From ZAX-1 sp046533095 (GTDB lineage Bacteria > Bacillota > Clostridia > Lachnospirales > Lachnospiraceae), in NCBI GenBank assembly GCA_046533095.1, contig JAJQRA010000017.1, positions 1-64,000 on the forward strand: a stretch of 64,000 nucleotides of DNA. The letters run 5' to 3'. The translations under genes were made by a program, and so were the position numbers. Numbering within the stretch: the stretch's first letter is position 1; every line of letters begins with the position of its first letter. Positions 17,130 to 25,982 of this stretch are shown one piece after another. The notes under the pieces are model-generated. The model was not told the DNA's origin, made no database searches, and saw only the letters and a program-made list of their open reading frames with translations.

Positions 17130-17549
17130 TTACAGTTTTTTCTTTCGCTTTTGAATAATGGCTTCTAATTCTTCAAAAAATAGCGCATCTTCATCATCAA
17201 TCAATCTTGCAATCAGATTAGATTTTGATAGGTATTTATCAAAAAATGATGCTTCTGCCTGTATATGTTTTAGTGCGTATTCTTCGGCAGATATGATTGG
17301 AGCAAAACTTCTTGCTAATACGTTTTTGTGATATACAATGTTATCAACTTTAACAAAATTACTTTTCATTAGATTTTTTAATACTACCTGTACAGTATTA
17401 ATGCTAAGTTTTGGATTTAGCTTTGGTATATCTGATGCTATCGTAGGCTCGCCCGCTGCCCACAAAACATTCATCACATCAAGTTCGCGCTTACTCAATT
17501 CGTATGATACGTTCTGATTGATGCTTTCTTCCAATGTCTTCAACTCCAC
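17130..17549 (-). CDS. BlaI/MecI family transcriptional repressor
   Basis: 139 residues from a GTG. The motif 'LSKRELDVMNVLWAAGEPTIASDIPK' followed by 'LSINTVQVVLKNLMKSNFV' is the complete BlaI winged helix, and the C-terminal helical region ends in a basic KKRKKKL tail. Its partner sensor downstream is truncated, so antibiotic-triggered cleavage from this locus is probably lost. Intact in itself, it may act with another sensor. The 152 bp between it and the divergent transposase stub should hold its promoter. Confidence 0.85.
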   Translation of the reverse strand: MELKTLEESINQNVSYELSKRELDVMNVLWAAGEPTIASDIPKLNPKLSINTVQVVLKNLMKSNFVKVDNIVYHKNVLARSFAPIISAEEYALKHIQAEASFFDKYLSKSNLIARLIDDEDALFFEELEAIIQKRKKKL

Positions 17550-17701
17550 TCTTTTTTCATATTTTTAGGCGTTTGCGAAACATCCTAAGCCTTATAAAAT
17601 AAAGTTTTTTTCCTTGCTAAAATAACTCCTCGCTGATTTGTGTTAAAATTGAGTTATCGAGAAACAATTCAAACATCTACCAAGAAAGGAGCTGTACCTA
17701 T

Positions 17702-17935
17702 ATGATTCCACAAAACCAGCTTTCCTTAGAAGATATTTTTTCAAATTGTCATGATATTTATGAATCTGACAAACCAGAGTTTCTCTCTCTTCTCCAAAAA
17801 CACATTGTTCTTGATGAAATTGTTCCTGTTTCTTTTTTTAAACACTTTTATGCATCAATGGGACGCACCCGTAAATACCCATTTTATAGAATGACCCACA
17901 TAAGGGACGATGCCTACTTCACAATTATCTATTAA
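17702..17935 (+). pseudogene. Transposase N-terminal remnant (IS1182/DUF772-like)
   Basis: ATG with AAAGGAG upstream. The first 60 residues ('PQNQLSLEDIF', 'KPEFLSLLQKHIVLDEIVP', 'FFKHFYASMGRTRKYP') match the N-terminus of IS1182-like DDE transposases. After RKYPFYRM the sequence diverges and stops. Catalytic part absent. Confidence 0.65.
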
Positions 17936-18613
17936 AGTTTTAATATTTTACAATTAATATTAAACTTTGTCAATAAAATAATTAATTATTATATTAATAA
18001 AAAATACAAATAACAATTGACGAATACTAAGATCGTATTGTATAGTGATTTATAGAGGGACAGGAATCAACTCATTTCCCACAGGAAATACAAACACCCT
18101 GTCACAATTGGCACAAGAAAAACATTGATAAATTGGTCTAAGGAGAGTCATAGTCCTTTGCGAATCATTCTCTGTCCTTATGTTTGCCACACTACGTAAT
18201 CGTGAAATATAGTATTCAGTAGTAGAGAATGCCAATGCCTTGCAACAAAAAAGTAACTATGACGTGTGTGGAAGTGATTTCCATACAAAAGAAAATAGTA
18301 TTGTTTCCTATGAAGAAATAGAGCAAATAAAAGAAAATGGAGGTAAATGGACAGTATCAGGAATTGGGTTAATTCAAGGGTAAACAATTGATTATAAGCA
18401 GGCGATAGAGGAGGCTTTAAACTCCGTGTCATACGATAGTGGGAATGTAGAAATTGCAATTTGTGGGGACTTCAACAGATAATAAGATGTGTATGGAAAG
18501 AACCCTATCGATAGTGGGAAAACTGGGAGAATCTAGACAAAATAGGTCGCCTTATAAAGGAAAAGGCGAAACAGTATGAGAAAGAAGATATATAGTAAGA
18601 GGAGGGTATATCA
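17936..18613. other. 678-bp gap with degenerate coding traces
   Basis: AT-rich palindromic DNA at 17945-18000 is followed by a promoter-like pair. A 45-codon stretch at about 18231-18380 in one plus frame, and another at 18388-18481, read like protein but lack starts and are broken by stops, so they are probably gene remnants. I cannot name the family. Just before the next gene AGAGGAGGG provides its ribosome site. Confidence 0.4.
18017..18046 (+). promoter_or_regulatory. Probable sigma-A promoter
   Basis: TTGACG at 18017 and TATAGT at 18041 with an 18-bp spacer, directed to the large permease 570 bp downstream. No other promoter of this quality was seen before that gene. Confidence 0.45.
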
Positions 18614-21058
18614 GTGGTTCCTACATTAAAGAAAATTTCCATAAGGAAAGTCATGCGGGAAAAAGGGAAAAGCTCCTGTATTGTACTAGCATTGTTTCTG
18701 ACAACCGTGATGTTTATCATGATTTTTTCAACGTTTTTCTTTATGAAAGATGCATTAGATGAAATCGCAAGAACTTCGGCAGCATGGTCTGGACATGCTG
18801 CGTTTATCGTAACGGATGAGGAAGAAAAAGCCATTGAAAATAGTGATCTAGTGTCAGAAACTACCTCTGGACTGCATGTTGGTGAAATTTTGGATTCAGG
18901 GGGCTATATGACCATAGAATTAGTTTCCTACGAAGAAGAAATGGCGTATTGGATGAAATGCTACCCAACAGAAGGACGTATGCCAAAGAAAGGCGATGAA
19001 ATCGTGGTTTCCAGAAGATATTTAGAGGATCATGGCTTAGAATTCAAGGAAAATGAAGCAATTGATGTTGCTTATTCGGTAGATGGTACGAAATATACGG
19101 ATTCTTTTACTTTGGTAGGAACCTATGACAGGGATATTAATTCCAAACATGTCATGCTTCTTTCCAAGGAGTTTCATGACGAAGTAGGCAGGCGGTTAGA
19201 AGAACAGGGAAAGGACAGCCGGGATATCCTATATAAGCTAGTAGAAGTCATATATCGTTCCTCTGCCCATATTACAGATACCACGTATCAGCTGATGGAT
19301 GAAATTGGGTTTGATGAAGAAAATGAACCTACAATTAATGATAGGTTTAGTGATGCTGGCGGTTTTAGTACAGGTGTCATTGCGATTCTAGTGATTTTTA
19401 TTTTATTTGTTATGATGGTTGGCTATCTGTTTATATCCAATATTTTTTCTATTTCGATTCATCAGGACGCAAAATTTTATGGAAAGCTAGCAACCAATGG
19501 GGTATTAGATTCAGAAATCAAGAAGATGCTGCTACTTGAAAACAACATATTGTTTCTGAGTGCGATCATACCTGCTTTCGCGATAGGATATCTATTTACA
19601 AGCTTAACATTACCGGGGATTTTAAAGTCGTTTTTTGCATTCCAGGTTAGGGATAAAGGCAATCCTTGGATTTTCATTTTAGCGGCACTGTTTTCGTACC
19701 TTACACTCATGGCTAGTGCGCGAAAGCCTATTAATCTTGCAAAAAAAATATCACCAATGGGGATGAAACAGTATATGCATAAGTTCAAACCGGTTTCTAC
19801 CTGTGAGGATAGGAATTGTTTGAATAGGTTTATCATGAGAAAGTTTTGGAATGATAAAAAAAATGCATGGAAAATTTATCTATCCATCGCTTTCAGTGTT
19901 TTATTGGCAAATTTATTTTATGCGGCTGTGATGGGCTTTAATGAAGAAGAATATATCGGTTCCAGTATGCCAACAGATTATATCGTTGCCAATACAACGA
20001 TGTATACAGAAGAAGATCCCCGTGAACGAAAAGCAATATCTCTCGGCGAACTGACCGCATGTATGAAACTGCCGGGATTGATCCAGTCCGGCGGAGGAGG
20101 AGTATGTGACATAAGGGTTACGATGAATGATACACAGGCAAAAGAATATGACAAAATAGTAGGTGATGATAATTTGAACAATCCAAAAGCGGGAGATATG
20201 ATGACGCAGGCCTATGGGCTGGATGATATTATGGTTGAAAAAATGATCGTACTAGACGGGGAGGTTGATTTGGAGGCGTATCGTACAGGGGAATACGTAA
20301 TTGTTGATCCATTAGGGGATGATGGAGCGACATGTCTTCATGTAGGGGACCGTATCACACTTCCATTTCAAAATGGGAATTCCAAGATGTATTCGGTCAT
20401 GGCAATCGCTGAGCTGCCGTATGAAATTTCATTTCAAAATAGATGGACGGGAAGCTCTAATCTTTTTCTCCCCTATTTAGAATGGAGCAGCCAAAGCGGA
20501 ATGTATGATTATTATATGTATACCTATGATGTTGAGGAAGAATATAAAAAATCGTGGGATGATACCTTAAGCTCTGTGGTCAGCGACAACCCGGCTTTAA
20601 CCTACCAGTCTGCGAAAACACTTGCAGAAGAAAGTAAAGGGCAGATCAATGAAATAAAAATGGTGGGGTTTGTGTTGAGTGCAATTCTTCTATGTATGGG
20701 AATTGTGAATTTCATTAATTGTATGGCAAACAGTGTGTATAGCCGAAGAAGGGCATTGGCAATTATGCAGAGCATGGGAACGACAAAATCCGAAATCATC
20801 AGGGTACTCATAAAAGAAGGCATGTTATATATGGCAGGTGGAACGATCCTAGGATGCGTTATTTCAATTCCATGCACATATTTAGTAGTTGAGAAGGAAT
20901 TGATTTTTTACTCGATACACTATCGGTTTTATCCAGCTATCTATTTGCTGTTTGCCTTCATCGGAATTGCAGCAGCTGTTCTGGTTCCATGTATCGCATA
21001 TCTGCATATGGATAAAAAAGAACCGTTCTTAAGCCGCATCAGAGCATGTAGAGAATAG
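18614..21058 (+). CDS. Large FtsX/MacB-fold ABC transporter permease
   Basis: 814 residues from a GTG with AGAGGAGGG upstream. A basic N-terminal helix pair ('ISIRKVMREKGKSSCIVLALFLTTVMFIMIF') and extracytoplasmic MacB-like domain are followed by an FtsX triplet ('VIFILFVMMVGYLFISNIFSISI'...), then a second copy of the layout. The last three helices carry 'GIVNFINCMANSVYSRRRALAIMQSMGTTK', typical of FtsX. Two-half permeases of this size, as in BceB-like systems, handle antimicrobial peptides or large amphiphiles. The ATPase follows after 26 bp. No two-component system sits beside it. Confidence 0.85.
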   Translation: MVPTLKKISIRKVMREKGKSSCIVLALFLTTVMFIMIFSTFFFMKDALDEIARTSAAWSGHAAFIVTDEEEKAIENSDLVSETTSGLHVGEILDSGGYMTIELVSYEEEMAYWMKCYPTEGRMPKKGDEIVVSRRYLEDHGLEFKENEAIDVAYSVDGTKYTDSFTLVGTYDRDINSKHVMLLSKEFHDEVGRRLEEQGKDSRDILYKLVEVIYRSSAHITDTTYQLMDEIGFDEENEPTINDRFSDAGGFSTGVIAILVIFILFVMMVGYLFISNIFSISIHQDAKFYGKLATNGVLDSEIKKMLLLENNILFLSAIIPAFAIGYLFTSLTLPGILKSFFAFQVRDKGNPWIFILAALFSYLTLMASARKPINLAKKISPMGMKQYMHKFKPVSTCEDRNCLNRFIMRKFWNDKKNAWKIYLSIAFSVLLANLFYAAVMGFNEEEYIGSSMPTDYIVANTTMYTEEDPRERKAISLGELTACMKLPGLIQSGGGGVCDIRVTMNDTQAKEYDKIVGDDNLNNPKAGDMMTQAYGLDDIMVEKMIVLDGEVDLEAYRTGEYVIVDPLGDDGATCLHVGDRITLPFQNGNSKMYSVMAIAELPYEISFQNRWTGSSNLFLPYLEWSSQSGMYDYYMYTYDVEEEYKKSWDDTLSSVVSDNPALTYQSAKTLAEESKGQINEIKMVGFVLSAILLCMGIVNFINCMANSVYSRRRALAIMQSMGTTKSEIIRVLIKEGMLYMAGGTILGCVISIPCTYLVVEKELIFYSIHYRFYPAIYLLFAFIGIAAAVLVPCIAYLHMDKKEPFLSRIRACRE

Positions 21059-21084
21059 GAAAGCCAAAAAGGAGCGTGAAGATC

Positions 21085-21768
21085 ATGAGCGATGGAGGAA
21101 CTGATAAAGTAGTCGTTGAAGTAAAGGATGTGAGCAAAACCTATGAAAACAGTGTAGGAAAAACAAGTGTACTAAAACACATTGATTTGACGATAAAGAA
21201 AGGGGAACTTGTTGGAATTGTGGGTGATTCCGGAAGTGGGAAGACAACACTTTTAAATTTGATCGGAGGGATGGATTCCGCCAGTGGGGGGAGCATTGTC
21301 GTATCAGGGAAAAATATAACGAATTTCAATGACAAACAAAGGACATTATACCGAAGAAATCAGGTAGGGTTTATTTTTCAAGATTATAATTTGATCAATG
21401 AGCTGACAGTCTATGAAAATATGATTATGCCACTTCAGCTAAAAGGCGTCAAGATAGATGGGAAAACAATCGACACTCTTTTAGAAAAACTAAAACTGCA
21501 AGCAAAGAAAAACAATTATCCGATGCAATTATCCGGAGGGGAGCAGCAAAGGGCAGCGATCTTAAGATCTCTGATTTCTCAACCAGACATTATTTTGGCA
21601 GATGAGGCGACGGGAAATCTGGATAGTGTGAATACGGGTACGGTGATTAACTTGCTGAAATATTTTGCAAATAAAATGGGGAGGACAATTTTGTTTGTAA
21701 CACATAATAATGAATTGGCGAAGCTATGCGATCGTATCATTACGATCAAGGATGGCAAAATTGTATAA
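21085..21768 (+). CDS. ABC transporter ATP-binding protein, MacB/BceA type
   Basis: 227 residues. The ATG at 21085 lies 9 bp after AAGGAGCG; an upstream GTG at 21076 overlaps that ribosome site and is unlikely. Walker A GDSGSGKT, Q-loop 'VGFIFQDYNLINELTVYENM', signature LSGGEQQR, Walker B IILADEATGNLDS, H-loop THN. The usual DEPTGNLD is DEATGNLD here, a conservative change after the catalytic Glu. Partner of the permease at 18614. Confidence 0.9.
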   Translation: MSDGGTDKVVVEVKDVSKTYENSVGKTSVLKHIDLTIKKGELVGIVGDSGSGKTTLLNLIGGMDSASGGSIVVSGKNITNFNDKQRTLYRRNQVGFIFQDYNLINELTVYENMIMPLQLKGVKIDGKTIDTLLEKLKLQAKKNNYPMQLSGGEQQRAAILRSLISQPDIILADEATGNLDSVNTGTVINLLKYFANKMGRTILFVTHNNELAKLCDRIITIKDGKIV

Positions 21769-21789
21769 GACTGTTTGACGAGGATGTAG

Positions 21790-22094
21790 ATGAATAATAA
21801 AGAAGCTATAAAAAAATTAGTTAAACTTCTAAAAGACTATAAACAAATCATAGCAGCCATCATTTGCTGCCTTTTCGTATCTACAATAATAAACCTATAT
21901 GTACCGCTGTTAAGCAGGCAAATTATGGATGATGGGTTCCTTGGTGGAAACCGGATTTTACTGGTAAAGCTGGTTCTTTGCTCTTTTTTATCTATATGAT
22001 AAGTTCGATGATTGATTTGATTAAAGAGAAAAAAAGAATAGATATTTCAATAAAAATACAATATTTTCTTTCAGAACAGTCATGTTCACACTAG
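21790..22094 (+). pseudogene. Remnant of an ABC exporter (type I, membrane-domain start)
   Basis: An ATG begins 'KKLVKLLKDYKQIIAAIICC' and 'IINLYVPLLSRQIMDDGFLGG', the first helices of an ABC exporter with fused membrane and ATPase domains. A T6 run near 21986-21991 shifts the frame; the continuation (FIYMISSMIDLIKEKKRIDI) is readable in the next frame to a TAG at 22092. The remainder is gone. It follows the ATPase gene by 21 bp. Confidence 0.65.
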
Positions 22095-22296
22095 GAACAT
22101 ATAAGGTAATCGGAAAAGGTCTAATAGAACATTTTCAAAATATTGACACAAAAAGAAGCCACCATAAATGACGACCTCTCGGTTACAAAATTACTAGGGT
22201 TTCTCCTACGTTTACAAAATCATATTACCACAGGTTGGACAAGCAATAATTTTGTAATCACCATTATGATATTTTAGATGGTAAAATTATATGACA

Positions 22297-22386
22297 TTCG
22301 TTTCCAGACAGAGTATACTGCTGATACAATAGGATGCTATTTAATGAGGTGATGACGCCCGTTTCCAGACGGGGTATACCGCAAAA
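22297..22386 (+). repeat. Pair of near-identical direct repeats upstream of csoR
   Basis: CGTTTCCAGAC-A-GAGTATACTGC near 22297 recurs as CGTTTCCAGACGGGGTATACC-GC near 22360. The core GTATAC is self-complementary and the second copy contains GGGGTAT, the half-site of the CsoR-type palindrome seen downstream. They could be auxiliary operators or chance duplication. The rest of 22095-22400 shows no gene. Confidence 0.4.
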
Positions 22387-22404
22387 AATGCAAGCTGATT
22401 GTGA

Positions 22405-22456
22405 TTGACAATCGTGCAAGTTTCGGTATACAATATACATATACTCCCTATGGTAT
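22405..22456 (+). promoter_or_regulatory. Promoter and candidate operator of the csoR-like gene
   Basis: TTGACA (22405-22410) and TATACA (22427-22432) with a 16-bp spacer. Just downstream, ATACTCCCTATGGTAT (22441-22456) is a partly degenerate version of the CsoR palindrome, overlapping the likely transcript start, consistent with autorepression. Confidence 0.6.
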
Positions 22457-22472
22457 TAAGAAAGGAAATGTT

Positions 22473-22748
22473 ATGCGACAATGTATGGATTCGGAAAATC
22501 TGCACCGCCGCTTGAAGAAAGTCATCGGGCAGTTAAACGCAATAGAAAAAATGGTCGATGATGATATTCCCTGCGAGGATATGCTTATTCAGATAAACGC
22601 CGCAAAAAGTGCCTTGCACAAAGTCGGACAGGTCGTTTTAGAGGGGCATTTAAACCATTGCGTCCGTGATGGAATTGAACACGGTAACGCTGAACAGACA
22701 ATCGCAGAATTTGCAAAAGCTGTGGAGCATTTTTCGAGAATGACTTAG
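22473..22748 (+). CDS. csoR: CsoR-family metal-sensing transcriptional repressor
   Basis: 91 residues; the ATG at 22473 has AGAAAGGAAATG upstream, while the open frame extends further 5' without a ribosome site. All-helical DUF156 fold with 'LHRRLKKVIGQLNAIEKMVDDD'-type helix 1. Potential metal ligands Cys34, His59 and Cys63 match the C-H-C set of copper-sensing CsoR rather than the CstR or RcnR patterns, so Cu(I) is the best guess. It would release its operators, including the one before the P-type ATPase, when metal binds. Confidence 0.85.
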   Translation: MRQCMDSENLHRRLKKVIGQLNAIEKMVDDDIPCEDMLIQINAAKSALHKVGQVVLEGHLNHCVRDGIEHGNAEQTIAEFAKAVEHFSRMT

Positions 22749-22773
22749 CTTAGAAATGACAATAAGATTACGA

Positions 22774-22812
22774 GGGCAACTGCCGTTTTGGGTGGCTGCC
22801 CTTTTCTATTTT
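22774..22812 (+). terminator. Rho-independent terminator after csoR
   Basis: GGGCA ... TGCCC with an inner GCC/GGC pairing forms a GC-rich stem, followed by TTTTCTATTTTT. It separates the repressor from the ATPase, which has its own promoter. Confidence 0.65.
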
Positions 22813-22826
22813 TCCTATTTTTAAAC

Positions 22827-22880
22827 TTGACATACGATACCCCATAGGGTATATTATACTTATACCCCCATAAGTATAAT
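22827..22880 (+). promoter_or_regulatory. CsoR-regulated promoter of the metal ATPase, with a second palindrome
   Basis: TTGACA (22827-22832) and TATATT (22850-22855) are 17 bp apart. ATACCCCATAGGGTAT (22837-22852) is a perfect 6+6 palindrome inside the spacer, the classical CsoR operator. Immediately downstream a perfect 11-bp inverted repeat (22853-22863 with 22870-22880) surrounds ACCCCC, ending just before the ribosome site. It could be a second protein site or an mRNA hairpin that occludes translation. Confidence 0.8.
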
Positions 22881-22895
22881 CAAAGGAGAAAATGT

Positions 22896-24737
22896 ATGGT
22901 AGAATTTTTCAAGGATGAGGAAAAACGCAGTATATTTTTCCTTGTTCTATCCGGTGTATCGTTAATTATAAGTTTCTTTTTTGCAAAGCATATCCCTGTT
23001 GACCCCGCTTGGGTGGCGATAGTGCTTTGCGGTGCTCCGATTGTTGGTAGTGCCGCTGTTGCCCTTGCGACAAAGTTCGATGTCAAAGCTGATTTGCTCG
23101 TTTCGCTTGCACTTATCGCTTCGGTAATGATAAGTGAATATTTCGCCGCCGGCGAGATAGCGTTTATTATGGTAATCGGCTCTATGCTTGAAGAGCGTAC
23201 GGTTGCAAAAGCGCGCGCGGGCATCGAGAAACTGGTTCGGCTCACACCGCGAACCGCCCGCGTTATGAAAGGCAATGCAGAAAGTGTGATCCCTGCAGAG
23301 CAAGTGGTTGTCGGTGATATTCTACGTGTATTGGCAGGGGAAACCGTTGCCGTAGATGGCGTAATTGTGAGCGGACAGACGTCAGTTGATCAATCTGTAA
23401 TGACAGGAGAATCCCTACCTGTTGACAAAAGCGTTAGCGACGAGGTTTTCAGCGGAACAGTCAATCAGTTTGGCGTGTTTGAAATGCGGGCAGTAAAAGT
23501 CGGTGAGGACAGTTCCCTACAACGTATGATTCGACTGGTAGAATCTGCGGATGCCGGAAAAGCAAAAATTGTCGGCATAGCTGACCGTTGGGCAACTTGG
23601 ATTGTTGTGATTGCTTTGTTGGCAGCGGGTATCACTTGGTTTGCGAGCGCAGAGATAATCCGCGCTGTGACAATCCTTGTCGTATTCTGCCCCTGCGCTC
23701 TTGTTCTGGCCACTCCGACCGCAATTATGGCGGGGATTGGAAACGCTTCAAAATACGGTATCTTAATCCGCGAAGGCGATGCGTTAGAACGGCTTGCAAG
23801 CGTAAATAATGTGGCGTTCGACAAGACGGGAACACTCACGCACGGTACGCCGGAGGTTGTTGCGGTAGAAAGTGCTGACATTCCACATCTGCTTTCGATT
23901 GTTGCGTCTGCGGAGCGTCTTTCCGAACACCCTCTCGGAAAAGCAATAACGGCGTATTACAAGGAGCTTAACGGTAATCTTCCGCCGGAACCGGACGGGT
24001 TTAAGCTAATAGCAGGGCGGGGCGTGGAGGCAACGGTGAGCGGTCAACGTATTGTCGCGGGAAACCGTGAAATGCTATCCGATAACGGTATAAAACTATC
24101 GGAAACGGATGTAGACTTGGCGGCCAAATATAAAAACGATGGTTGCACCGTTATTTTCGTGGCAGTCGAGGGTCAAACGGCGGGATTTATTGCGCTTGCG
24201 GACAAACTGCGGCGTGAATCCCTGGAGCTTGTGTCGAAGCTACGCGACGGTGGTGTAGACGCGATACTTCTGACTGGCGACAATGAGCAATCGGCAAACC
24301 ATATAGCCAAGCAAGCCGGAATTGAAAATGTGCGTTCCGATTGCCTACCGGAAATGAAACTAAAAGCGATACAGGAACTTCAGCAGGTGGGAAAATCCGT
24401 CTGTATGGTCGGCGATGGAGTGAATGATGCTCCTGCGCTGAAAACTGCTTATGTAGGGATTGCGATGGGAGGTATCGGGAGTGACGTTGCCATTGATGCC
24501 GCTGATATTGTACTTGTCGGTGACGATATTAAAGGCTTGCCACACCTGTTTTGTCTTTCGCGCAGGACGATGAAAACGATTCGGCTGAATCTAACATTGT
24601 CAATGCTACTCAATTTTGTCGCCATAGTTCTTGCAATTACCGGTGTTCTGAATCCAGTTGTAGGCGCACTCGTCCATAATGTCGGTTCTGTGGCCGTTAT
24701 AATCAATTCGTCATTCTTATTAAACTGGAAAGAGTAA
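22896..24737 (+). CDS. Heavy-metal-translocating P1B-type ATPase
   Basis: 613 residues, ATG 7 bp after AAAGGAG. It lacks any N-terminal HMA metal-binding domain. Actuator TGES, transmembrane metal motif CPC (265-267), phosphorylation site DKTGTLT (Asp309), 'SEHPLGKAI' HP motif and hinge GDGVNDAP are all intact. The last helix has HNVGS...NSS instead of the SSS-type pattern of copper CopA or the DxG of Zn/Cd ZntA, so specificity is not settled by motif. The C-H-C CsoR operator argues for copper. Exports metal from the cytoplasm at the cost of ATP. Confidence 0.92.
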   Translation: MVEFFKDEEKRSIFFLVLSGVSLIISFFFAKHIPVDPAWVAIVLCGAPIVGSAAVALATKFDVKADLLVSLALIASVMISEYFAAGEIAFIMVIGSMLEERTVAKARAGIEKLVRLTPRTARVMKGNAESVIPAEQVVVGDILRVLAGETVAVDGVIVSGQTSVDQSVMTGESLPVDKSVSDEVFSGTVNQFGVFEMRAVKVGEDSSLQRMIRLVESADAGKAKIVGIADRWATWIVVIALLAAGITWFASAEIIRAVTILVVFCPCALVLATPTAIMAGIGNASKYGILIREGDALERLASVNNVAFDKTGTLTHGTPEVVAVESADIPHLLSIVASAERLSEHPLGKAITAYYKELNGNLPPEPDGFKLIAGRGVEATVSGQRIVAGNREMLSDNGIKLSETDVDLAAKYKNDGCTVIFVAVEGQTAGFIALADKLRRESLELVSKLRDGGVDAILLTGDNEQSANHIAKQAGIENVRSDCLPEMKLKAIQELQQVGKSVCMVGDGVNDAPALKTAYVGIAMGGIGSDVAIDAADIVLVGDDIKGLPHLFCLSRRTMKTIRLNLTLSMLLNFVAIVLAITGVLNPVVGALVHNVGSVAVIINSSFLLNWKE

Positions 24738-25000
24738 AAAATGAAAGGTATCTTACAACCTATATTTTGCTCTATTTTTATAGCCATATGAGTTCCGTGG
24801 TTCATGATTTTTTGCTGTGTCTTTCGTGGCAATCCCCCTATACTGTTCCATGTTCGGACGGATTAATTCTAGTTCTTTCATTTCTAATTGGACAGATTTA
24901 TAGCTGTCTGTCCTCTCTCCTTTTCTGGAAAGAAGCTCCGGGTAATTGCCTTTTCGCTTATCAATAATTCCTAAGGTTAAGAAAAAAACAACCAAATTCC
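24738..25000. other. Intergenic stretch with no supported gene
   Basis: Open frames of 60-115 codons on both strands lack ribosome sites and family signatures. AT-rich DNA leads into the flagellar promoter. A C-terminal stretch on the minus strand looks protein-like but cannot be assigned. Confidence 0.4.
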
Positions 25001-25001
25001 T

Positions 25002-25028
25002 AAAGTTATAAAAAGAAATTACCGATAA
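25002..25028 (+). promoter_or_regulatory. Sigma-28-type promoter of the flgM operon
   Basis: AAAG, 16 bp, CCGATAA. The -10 part and preceding AAATTA match those of the flaG promoter in this window, and the spacing equals that of the hag promoter. The -35 is weaker than consensus TAAA (a TAAA starts one base earlier at spacing 17). Confidence 0.6.
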
Positions 25029-25073
25029 ACAATATGTGATGAAAGAAACGCCAGTAAGTAGGGAGGAATATCT

Positions 25074-25352
25074 ATGATACGAGTAGAAACTTATAATCAA
25101 ATTGCAAATTTATATAAGACGACAAATGTGAACAAAGTACAAAATGAAACTTCAATAGGTGGAAGGGATGAAGTCCAGATTTCGCAGGTAGGGCGAGATT
25201 ATCAGATAGCAAAGCAGGCGGTTGAGCAAAGTCCGGATATTCGAAATGACAAGGTTGCACAGGTAAAGGCACGCGTAGAGAGCGGTCAATATAATGTAGG
25301 ATATGGGGAATTTGCGGCCAAGTTAATCGAACGATACAATGCAAATCTGTAG
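25074..25352 (+). CDS. flgM: Negative regulator of flagellin synthesis, anti-sigma-28 factor
   Basis: 92 residues with AGGGAGGAAT upstream. The C-terminal half ('DEVQISQVGRDYQIAKQAV', 'RNDKVAQVKARVESGQYNV', 'EFAAKLIERY') is the sigma-binding region conserved in FlgM. It holds sigma-28 inactive until the hook-basal body is complete and FlgM is exported. First gene of the late cluster, preceded by a sigma-28-type promoter, which gives feedback control. 15 bp to flgN. Confidence 0.92.
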   Translation: MIRVETYNQIANLYKTTNVNKVQNETSIGGRDEVQISQVGRDYQIAKQAVEQSPDIRNDKVAQVKARVESGQYNVGYGEFAAKLIERYNANL

Positions 25353-25367
25353 AATTGAGGTTTTTGT

Positions 25368-25880
25368 GTGGCTAGTTTAATGGAAGATCTGTTGGTTGTT
25401 TTGGAAAAAGAAAACTCGGAATATGGACATTTAGTAGAATTGTCAGTGAGAAAACGGCAGATTATTATAGATGGAGATGTTCCGAGTTTAGAGAAAATTA
25501 CAAGCGAGGAACAGGATATTGCAAGCGATATCAAGAACATTGAAAATAAAAGACTAGAAATTATGAATGATATAGCTATTGTACTTAGTAAAGATCCCGA
25601 GGAGCTCACCCTTACTAATATGATAGCATTTTTAAATAAGCAGCCGAAGGAACAGCAAAGGCTGATGGAGTTGCAAAGTAAGCTAAGAGACACATTAAAG
25701 CAAATGGCAGGGATTAATCAGCAAAATGAAGCTTTAATCAAACAGTCATTGGAAATGGTGGAATTTGATTTAACATTGTTTAAAAGTATGCGTCAGGCAC
25801 CGACTACAGCTAACTATGACAAACATGCCATTAATACGGGTGATGTGCTGGGCAGTGGCGGATTTGATGCAAAACAATAG
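25368..25880 (+). CDS. flgN: Flagellar export chaperone for hook-associated proteins
   Basis: 170 residues from a GTG. Nearly all helical and charged, with 'LLVVLEKENSEYGHLVELSVRKRQIIIDGD' at the start as in FlgN proteins. It should bind FlgK and FlgL, whose genes follow, and deliver them to the export gate. Assignment rests on this pattern and position between flgM and flgK. Confidence 0.85.
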   Translation: MASLMEDLLVVLEKENSEYGHLVELSVRKRQIIIDGDVPSLEKITSEEQDIASDIKNIENKRLEIMNDIAIVLSKDPEELTLTNMIAFLNKQPKEQQRLMELQSKLRDTLKQMAGINQQNEALIKQSLEMVEFDLTLFKSMRQAPTTANYDKHAINTGDVLGSGGFDAKQ

Positions 25881-25982
25881 AATACAGTTATAAATGAAGT
25901 TGATATAAACACGGACGACAGGGAAGCGAGCCGTAGCGCAAAGAAGGACCTTAAGAAACGCGCAATTTAGGAGAGAAGAACC

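Noticed and set aside
22880..23881. Minus-strand frames of 113-138 codons in the P-type ATPase gene
   Set aside because: Antisense to fully conserved ATPase motifs; codon shadows.
24753..25100. 115-codon minus-strand frame before flgM
   Set aside because: Would overlap the sigma-28 promoter and flgM start; no ribosome site and no recognised family.
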